Below are positions 56,665-64,000 of a stretch of DNA of 64,000 nt, piece by piece. The DNA comes from Mimachlamys varia. Its lineage: Eukaryota; Mollusca; Bivalvia; Pectinida; Pectinidae. The DNA lies in assembly GCA_947623455.1 (NCBI GenBank), contig OX392540.1, positions 8,945,432 through 9,009,431 on the forward strand, given 5' to 3'. Made by a program: the position numbers and the translations under genes. The notes under the pieces were generated by a model. That model was not told the DNA's origin, did no database searches, and was given only the letters and a program-made list of their open reading frames with translations. Position 1 is the first letter of the stretch, and the number at the start of each line of letters is the position of its first letter.

Positions 56665-57240
56665 GTCCCTAATAAATGAGGGCATATAACTTCTACTTTA
56701 TCGCTAGCCTGAGTTTTCTCTGCAGCATATATATGCCCCATTACTTTTTCTTATAGTGGTTAAGTGTACCCCTCTATAGAAAATTTCAGGGGTTACGTAC
56801 AGGCTGAAATCAAGGGGTACAGGTAAAACTGTATATAGAAAATTAAATAGTTGAAATGTGCCATGACTCATGACTGTGTAAGGCTTATTTAGTATAAAGT
56901 ACTGAATACACCCCCTAAATTATCTTTTGATTGAATATTAACTAACTCAATATAATATTTATTAATACATATTATTAACTTTCAATCAAGCTCACTAATG
57001 TGGAAGCAATTGTGACTGATAGAACATTGTGAGAATGATTGGAAATATTTCATATTGTGTTGTACTGTCTCTTATCGTATTTTCTTCTGTTTATAATTTG
57101 AGTTTTTATACCCGTTTTATGTGCGTGCAATGTACCCCGGGTGTTATCAAAAATTTGTACATGCATACTAATTTTGATGCATGCCAATCACGTACAGTTG
57201 TACGTAATGGGGCATGCTGTCTCTGGCCCTTACATCAGAC

Positions 57241-57352
57241 TTATATAGACATTTGACAAATAGATGTCTGGTGTGGGCCCAAACCAGATGTGTTGTGGAC
57301 TTATATAGACATTTGACAAATAGATGTCTGGTGTGGGCCCAAACCAGATGTG
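57241..57352. repeat. 60-bp tandem duplication
   Basis: Two units starting TTATATAGACATTTGACAAA at 57,241 and 57,301 are identical for the first 52 bp. Confidence 0.95.
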
Positions 57353-57419
57353 GTGTCGGGGCTAGAGCAAACTGGGCTACTGTATCCCCTGGCTCTTAGC
57401 TCTCTCCTTTGCCAATTGT

Positions 57420-58696
57420 AATATGTAGGCCATGTTAGGGATTCTTTATAGCTGGCCTAGATGAAATCGAATACAACTTCTCCTTCAACTTTTCATTTTA
57501 TCCCCAAAAACAGGAAGATGTGTATACATGTGCTGGAGATGTAATGTGTTATGTTTGGAAGTGTCACCGTGCTACCTGTTCTTAGATGTAAATAAACTTC
57601 ACTTTAAACCTGAAGTGTTGCCAATTATGAATATTCTTATTGAATTAAGAAAATGTCAAAATTTAACTAAATTGTCCCTTTAATTGTTGCTAACAATGAG
57701 TTAACTATAGTTATTGTACATTGCCTGACTATATAAATATTAAGTGCTAAGCAGGGGCATGACTTTTAGTTTAGTTTAGGTGACCTCCATATTTCTAAAT
57801 AGGTACTCATTAATATCAACCAATCAGGAATGCCCTTTCAAAATGTTTTCTAAGATGATGATCGATGTTAATAAAGTGATTGAGAAATTAAAGTTCTGTA
57901 GTAGATTGTTTGAAGAACAAAAAAAAGGTGTTAATGATAGCAAAAAAAGACTATTTGGCAGTTCTAGATCTACCCACTGGGTATGAGAAGTCCTAGTCCT
58001 AATGGTTCCTATTTATATAACTATTGTGTTCATTTTAGTTACATCTGCCGATTTGTATTAGTCGTTGTTAACTCCAACCATGTCACTATTGTGTCGTTAT
58101 TAAGTGAATGTCAGCGGAGCTTATATTGGAATTGAATGGTCGCAAGGTTAACCTGTGCATTTCATTATATACATATGTTGTTCCAAACTAATTTACCTAC
58201 ATTGCAATACTGTGCCTATAGTTGCCACAACGTTTGATGGAGCAGTTACTCTTGTGTTATCATCTGAAGTTCAACTCAAAGCCAAAACGTGACCACAGTG
58301 ACAGGGCAATCTGTAACACAAACAAACAATCCTTTAAGGATTCAGCAATTAAGAATATTTCACAAGTGGGTTAATTTTCAAATAAAACAGAATGATTTTG
58401 CACAATAATAATAAAGTTGACTTTTGTCAGACCAAAATTCTCCCAAAGTCAAATTGTGTTTGTTACGTTCCCTGTAACACCTAAAAAGAACATCAAGTTT
58501 AAGCTATGTACAAATGTGTTATCTTTTTATTTTAGTTATTTTTTCTAAATGGTCAATTTATTACTTGTTTTTCAAATTAATTTCATGTGAATTCATAATT
58601 TAGTTGATTTTTAAAAGGATATGTTTTCATTCTTTCATGTGAAAGTCACATGAAGAAACATGGATCTGCATAATTCTTTTTTTTGCATCAGTGACC
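57420..58696. other. Non-coding stretch, nothing recognised
   Basis: AT-rich DNA without a supported gene. A 68-residue frame at 57,780-57,986 and a short frame at 58,189-58,290 (IVATTFDGAVTLVLSSE) were considered and not accepted. Confidence 0.4.
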
Positions 58697-58700
58697 TTAA

Positions 58701-59390
58701 CTCTTTCGGCGCCAATTTACCTTTTTAACATATTGGCCCAGCGCCATATATTAATTACTAATATTAAAGGAATTTTAATTAACAATGTATGTTTTTCTTA
58801 TTTGTTGGTGTAGGGACATGCTACTTGGTGGATATAAAGTTCAGATGATGCTTTACCAAATGCACCTCATCACAGGTCATTCAAGGTCAATCAAGGTCAT
58901 GTAACCTTGGCGGCCATCTTGGATTTTCATAATTTGATAAAATTGTTGATTTTACAGCTATATTTCTTTTTTTCACTTATCTGTAGGTTTCAATCTATAT
59001 TATGAGTGTCTGTATATATATCTACTGATATAATGAAGAATATAAGTGGTGGCAGGCATATATTGCAATAGGAAATAAAGTTACCTAAACATGTAATTCT
59101 GACATAATATATATTTATTGCTAAATATAGATTTATGCGTAACACTTTATAGCACTTTATAGCATTGTTTTAGTTGGTGTAGGAACATGCTACTTGATGG
59201 ATATAAAGTTCAAATGAAGCTAGCGCTGTACCTTTTGGACATTGTTCACATTCAGTCAAGGTCATGTGTCCTTGGCAGCCATCTTGGATTTTATGAAAAT
59301 CTTAAGATTATTGTTTTCAAAATGTCGACTATAGTCGACTTTGGTGCTCGTCCTCGCTGTCGACAAAAGTCGACTTTGGCACCGAAAGAG
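58701..59390. mobile_element. 690-bp MITE with TTAA target duplication
   Basis: Ends CTCTTTCGGCGCCAA (58,701-58,715) and, reversed, CTCTTTCGGTGCCAA (59,376-59,390) match at 14 of 15 positions and are flanked by TTAA (58,697-58,700; 59,391-59,394). Inside is a diverged direct repeat of about 145 bp (58,806-58,945 and 59,172-59,320), each with ACATGCTACTTG, GATATAAAGTTCA and GCCATCTTGGATTTT. A 16-bp perfect palindrome GTCGACTATAGTCGAC lies near 59,324. No transposase. The TTAA duplication suggests a piggyBac-type mobiliser. Confidence 0.85.
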
Positions 59391-59588
59391 TTAACCATTG
59401 TTGGTCTATGCCCAAAAGCATTAGGGTTCTATATAAATATAATGCATCTCCTTAGTATGGCAACCCAAAAATGAAGTGGACACTCTATATGATCATGTTC
59501 CCATGTGACATTAACATTTTCAAGCATCAGCCCGCACAAGCAAAAATATAGTGTTTGTTATAACAACTATTTTGAAATTCAAGGACTC

Positions 59589-59672
59589 TCCACTAGCCTG
59601 AACCAGAATTTACTAGAAATGGGCATAGGTCCACTAGCCTGAACCAAAATTTACTAGAAATATGCACAGGAC
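59589..59672. repeat. 41-bp tandem duplication
   Basis: Units TCCACTAGCCTGAACCA at 59,589 and 59,630 differ at a few positions. A reversed CTAGTGG follows. Confidence 0.85.
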
Positions 59673-59699
59673 TAGTGGCTAACGTCGCAGACTGTGACT

Positions 59700-61319
59700 T
59701 GAGCATAAATATAAATTGTGGGTGGACCACCCCTTTACAAAAACAATAACCATGAAAAAAAAATTACTGTTCATCAAGTAAGAAGAAATAAAATAAAAAA
59801 CAATCAGCCTACTTGAAGAAAATCTGACCAATAATGCCACTATGTAGCAGTAGCACATATACTCATCGACACCCTATAAAAACATAAACATAAATGTACC
59901 ACTTACATGCACACTTGGCACTTGCACTGCTGTCGAGCAGGGGGGTTGCTTGATGCCAATGAATATCTAACATCTCGGCAAAAGAGCTGGCATTTTCCTT
60001 CATCAGAGTTGTGGTCGAGTCATCTTTTTGTGAACCAATACGTTGTTTGGTCAGCAGTAGCTGTAATTATTGATTTTGTATATATCATAAAATGTTTAAG
60101 AGGGCACTATTAAATCTAAAATGTCATACATGTTGCTAATATGGTTCTAACACACATATGGCTACTGATGAAAAACGTAATAAAACCTGGGGTGTGTTGT
60201 TATGACCAAAACAATATTTACTAAAATGTTCGTTTTTTAAAACATTTTTTTAATGAGTAATTATGCTTTATATAGTCCTTGAACCGCACATTAAAAACTG
60301 TCAGTAATGAAATTGTTGATGGCACAATATCAAATTGTATAAGTTTTCTAACACATTTAATTCACAATACAATGTAATGTAAAGGTAAAAATTATATATT
60401 AGTCATTATCAGACAGAAAAAAAATTCTCTGACAACTTTATAGGAATATAAGTAAAAGGACTTGCATTGCAATTTGCAGTTAACAAAATCATTGTTTGTA
60501 CCTCTCAATTCTCACCTGTTCAGTAACTATGGTAAGGGAACAATGGCATGTCAGGTATGTAAAATGTTCGTGGTGTAACCATTATAAAACTTGTGTTGTT
60601 ACCTTGCCGGTTTTATAGAAATAATTCATTTTAATAGATAAAGCAAAAGAGTCATGATTTTTATGACATTAACCCAAGTTAAATACTTTTTTTTTAGAAA
60701 GAAATTGAAATATGCTCACGATCCTTACACTTTCGTACTTTAGGTGTATATTATTTCCGATGAAGAAAGTTAAAAACATTTTTTTCATGAAAATGGTTAT
60801 TATTACGTCAACAAACCATGCTACAGATAATTAATTATTATGGGCTGTTTAAACGGTTTCAATATCGAAACACATACATTGTATATATGTAGTTTACTCA
60901 ATTTCACTTTTTTGGGAATAGAAATCATAGAAATCAATATAATATGTTTACCATTGGAGGGAAAGCGTACATATACATTTCTGTACCATCAAGTTCTTTT
61001 TAACATCATTATATATAAGTTGTTGTCCCCAATTGAGGGTACTAATATACGCCTAGTGTATTACAATATATGGAAATACAGAATGTATTGTGATACTTAT
61101 CCCAATATAAACAAACCTTTTCTCTCTCCTAGAAAAGCCAGAAGAACGGTGTTATTGAGCCCCTCCCATGATGTGGTTTAGGATACGTGTAGTCTCCGCA
61201 ATCATCGCTGCAACAACAGATTTAATTTATTAAACTTTAACACATCAATATCCTAAACATTTTAATTACAATCTCAAAACATCTTATTGACATACGATGT
61301 ACATGTAAAATACAAAAGG
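59700..61319. other. Non-coding stretch, nothing firmly recognised
   Basis: AT-rich DNA. The longest frame (60,840-61,181, 113 residues) is rich in Ile, Leu and Tyr as expected by chance in AT-rich DNA. It crosses an acceptor-like TTTTCTCTCTCCTAG near 61,131, but no family is recognised. Confidence 0.4.
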
Positions 61320-61517
61320 ATTGGACACCAGGGAAAGCTTTATAAGTCTGAACACCAAGAAAAGCTTTATAAGCCCGGACACCTGCAGGGAAATCTTTAT
61401 AAGCCTGGACACCAGGAAAACTTTATAAGCCTGGACAGCAGGAAAATCTTTATGAGTCTGGACACCAGGGATAGCTTTATACATTTTAAGTCTGGACAGC
61501 AGGGAGAACTTTATTGG
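61320..61517. repeat. 27-bp minisatellite, about 7 copies
   Basis: Units resemble GGACACCAGGGAAAGCTTTA plus TAAGYCT, with spacing of 27 to 33 bp, mostly multiples of three, which creates overlapping open frames on both strands. Units are diverged, with HindIII-like AAGCTT cores. Confidence 0.85.
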
Positions 61518-62630
61518 TAAATTGGGAAAAGGCCCCCGAGTGAAATTGGGTAAAAGTCATCATCATATCAACACAAAATTTCCTTGACTAAAAATAATTT
61601 ATAATTTCATAGTATTAATTACAGGCATGATTTTGCGCCAAAGAAAAAATAGCTAAATTTTTGAGAAAAAATTTGGAACCCCCAAAACGGGTATATTATT
61701 TGTATATTTCAATATATGACTGATATTTCTTAATTTAAAGATGAAAATAGCTGAGTTCAGCTAATTAGCTGAAAATAATCATGTCTGCAATTACATGTAT
61801 ATCTATATTCAACATACTGATTACTGGTTAGGAAGAATTTTCTAGTCAAATGTTTCCAACAAAAACCTGTTTATATATGACTACGGCAACCTAAATTTCT
61901 TTCAGGAAAGAAATCTGCATGCGTATCTACACATAGTCCCTTACATTCCTTTTTATTTCCATTGAAAATGGTTCAGCAGTTTAGATTGAGTTGCGCTTAC
62001 AAATAAGTGTTCATAAAGAATTACAGTATTTTGACCTGGTTACCATGGCAACCAAAATTTCTGCAGAAAGGTACCCTACATGCACATTTACACATGGTCC
62101 CTAACATTCCTGTGTAGTTTCACTTCAATCGATTGACAGGTTAATGAGCCATTGTCTGAAAAAAATGTCTCCATTGTTTGCAGTGCACAATTTTTTTTAT
62201 TACATTTTCTCATAACTTTCAGGAAATTATCCTAGTAAACAAATTGAGAAAAAACCTGAAAAGTGGGAAAATTGAAGCCCAAATCTAATTGGGAATGCGG
62301 CCATATATCGGCCTTTAAGAGACCCTAGAAAAAGCCCTAAAAAGACCCCATTTATAGAATACCCAGTGGCTGGTTATCAGATTGATCCCATTCATTGTAA
62401 TGGAGCGAGCTCGGTGTGAATCCCAATGGGGCAATTTCTGCATCATTAAATCAGATTCACTTAAATATAACCCATTTCTGTGGATTTCTTACCTTACTTT
62501 AAAATCCAGGTAAATTGTCATGTTAACTATCAAGTTTAAGTAGAAGGACATAAAACTGAAATTAGAACTGACTGCCATGATCGAGACTCCAGTATTTTAT
62601 TTTTTGTTTTTAAAGAGCTCTTCTAGATCA
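61518..62630. repeat. Decayed interspersed repeat with two related blocks
   Basis: Two diverged blocks, at about 61,868-61,950 and 62,033-62,115, share GGCAACC-AAATTTCT, TACACAT-GTCCCT and ACATTCCT. The second begins at a palindrome GTTACCATGGCAAC (62,039-62,052). Flanks carry GAAATTGGG-type motifs. No gene recognised. Confidence 0.45.
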
Positions 62631-62699
62631 TTTTTAATGGGGAGGCGGAGCAAATATGGAATTCAATTTGTAGCCCAATTTGTAACAGGAGAGAAAAAA

Positions 62700-62990
62700 A
62701 TGCACGGCCCGACCAGAGTTTGAACCCAGGACCTTCCGAACTCCAGATGGATGCTCACACAACTGAGCCAATGACTGCCAACGATCGACCTGATCTAGAT
62801 CTGCTAAATTTCTCCTGCCTTTAACAGTCTTTGACCCAGAAGACACACATGAGACCCTATACAACCAAGTGGGTTTAATTGTTGGGCACCAAATATAACA
62901 ATAGTGGAAAAATGCATGGCCAGATAGGGGTTTAAACCAAGGAACTTCCAAACTCTAGACGGACGCTCAACCAATTGAGCCCATGATAGC
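62700..62990 (-). repeat. Two tandem tRNA-like segments (SINE-like), minus strand
   Basis: The first segment (about 62,703-62,775) has TGGCTCAGTTG and GGTTCAAACTC. The second (about 62,918-62,985) has GGCTCAATTGG, GAGCGTCCGTCT and GGTTTAAACCCC. Both are followed by GGCC-TGCAT and a T-rich run, and both are preceded by GATCGxC motifs, so they are copies of one unit about 215 bp apart. Translated they resemble each other (VDRQ, AQLVERPS), which only reflects shared origin. Confidence 0.65.
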
Positions 62991-63019
62991 TGGCGATCGA
63001 CCCGGTTGTGCAGGCCATA

Positions 63020-63339
63020 CATTGAAATGTCTGACCTTTTATGACAATATTACCCTGATTTTGTCAAGAAGTATATTTCTGACAAGGCTAATTTTGGACA
63101 AAAGTTATTTTATCATGGTAAGGATATTCCATATTTCATTATTCTTGTGGTCTTGAAGATTGAACCCTGTAGCTCTATAACAATGCAATATTGTCACATC
63201 GTTTAGAGTTACTCGTTATTATCACAGCTAGTTATATGCTAGAGGTCATAACTTTGATCACTAGAGGAGGCATGGAACAAAATATGCCTTCAACAGTAGC
63301 ATTGGTGTTAACCTCTGAAACCTCCAATGAGGAAGATCT
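63020..63339. other. Non-coding stretch, nothing recognised
   Basis: AT-rich DNA without gene or repeat structure that I can name. Confidence 0.4.
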
Positions 63340-63525
63340 CCTCATCTCACATTTCCGATGAAGGAGAAAGTGCGAGAAATACAGTTGTGGTATCGCACAA
63401 CGCACCAAAAACTGCGTGCGTGCATCGTGCATACATCGTGCACACATCGTTTGCCCATGGTGCGCACAACTGGGCAATCTAAAGATCGTGCGTTTATATC
63501 ACACACACGCACGATTTGGTACAAT
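63340..63525. repeat. GTGC/GCAC-rich palindromic cluster
   Basis: Repeats of ATCGTGCATACATCGTGCAC and related motifs, and an inverted pair ATCGTGCGT / ACGCACGAT (63,485-63,512), give overlapping hairpins. It is GC-richer than its surroundings and probably a foldback element fragment. Confidence 0.5.
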
Positions 63526-64000
63526 TGGTCGATACATATTACGGAATGAAAAACATATGGAACCCTCTTATCCAAAAACTATTTAAATTCGCATCATATT
63601 TATTGGGATTGTGTCAATTTAACAATATACATTAAACAGTATTACAGTGATCATAAGACAGCCAAGTGCGGGTTAAGCTACCAGGTATCAGAATATGTAA
63701 ATAACATGCCGTAGTTTTACCTGTCCCGTGTACGGCGATACGCTACGACAGCCATTACCGAGCGACCGTTATGAAAACAAACTGGACTCTTATAATCAGT
63801 TATTTGAACCCCCCCAGCACTTTACCTGTGTTTTCACACCTAGGCGAGTGTTGTAAGTGCCCCGGGCCAGAGATATCTACATATATTGGCCATGTACAGG
63901 TACAGTTTATAACTTGGTAAAACTGGCAATATTTACTTGAATGAGAACTTGTCAATATGAGTTGAAAGTTTACATATATGTGTCTATTTGGTTTGTTTCT
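63526..64000. other. Window end, nothing recognised
   Basis: Non-coding DNA with no supported feature. A CCCCCC run lies near 63,809. Confidence 0.4.

Noticed and set aside
58150..58300. Short plus-strand frame IVATTFDGAVTLVLSSE resembling a proteasome beta N-terminus
   Set aside because: The similarity is only a few residues (TTFDG), the continuation does not match, and no splice context is seen.
60840..61181. 113-residue plus-strand frame ending near an acceptor-like tract
   Set aside because: Composition is that of random AT-rich translation and no family is recognised.
62634..63022. Two similar minus-strand frames
   Set aside because: Their similarity comes from the duplicated tRNA-like SINE units, not from a protein family.

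Overview
This is a eukaryotic window, most likely from a mollusc and probably a bivalve. That inference rests on spliced low-density coding sequence, several tRNA-headed SINE-like elements with the cores common in molluscan genomes, and the recurrent short elements starting ACAAGAGGCC or ending in GGTCC-TTT-GGACC hairpins. No bacterial-type gene, operon or CRISPR array is present.

Region 1 (1 to about 42,994) is one uninterrupted satellite array that runs off the left edge. It uses two words: a 32-bp word T (TTTACATGAACACATGAAG plus 13 bp) and a 25-bp word S (TATTCAGAGTTTCCCTCC plus 7 bp). T is always followed by one to three S. The words form higher-order repeats of 1,160, 1,579, 1,766, 2,322 and 3,047 bp, and a 5.9-6.2 kb block is duplicated next to itself. 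The many 60-107 aa open frames on both strands follow from the 57-bp T+S period (3 x 19) and are not called as genes.

Region 2 (42,972-44,846, minus strand) holds the last two coding exons of a WDR76/CMR1-like WD40 gene. The final codons and stop (reading DRLHVFV-stop) lie inside the last satellite word. Every T word read on the minus strand carries the same ending, typically GRLHVFM-stop. The satellite therefore appears to be an amplification of the 3' end of this gene, sitting directly downstream of it in the same orientation. The penultimate exon has an in-frame TGA where the family has Trp. The intron between the exons carries a TA-flanked MITE and SINE fragments.

Region 3 (44.9-54 kb) is nested transposon debris. 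Two fragments of a Mutator-like transposase ORF lie in swapped order: the C-terminal half at 47.03-48.5 kb and the N-terminal half at 49.45-53.98 kb. The C-terminal half has an internal 44-bp minisatellite of 15 copies built from its own coding sequence. The N-terminal half is split by a 3,791-bp element with 17-bp perfect terminal inverted repeats and TTAA target duplication, which contains a further 2.75-kb element full of TGACCTTGA/TCAAGGTCA pairs.

Region 4 (54-64 kb) is AT-rich intergenic or intronic DNA. It has weak exon-like stretches on the minus strand (53.98-56.47 kb), a complete tRNA-headed SINE, an 18-base G run, a 690-bp TTAA-flanked MITE, two tRNA-like segments in tandem, a 27-bp minisatellite and several two-copy tandem duplications. 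No confident complete gene is seen here.
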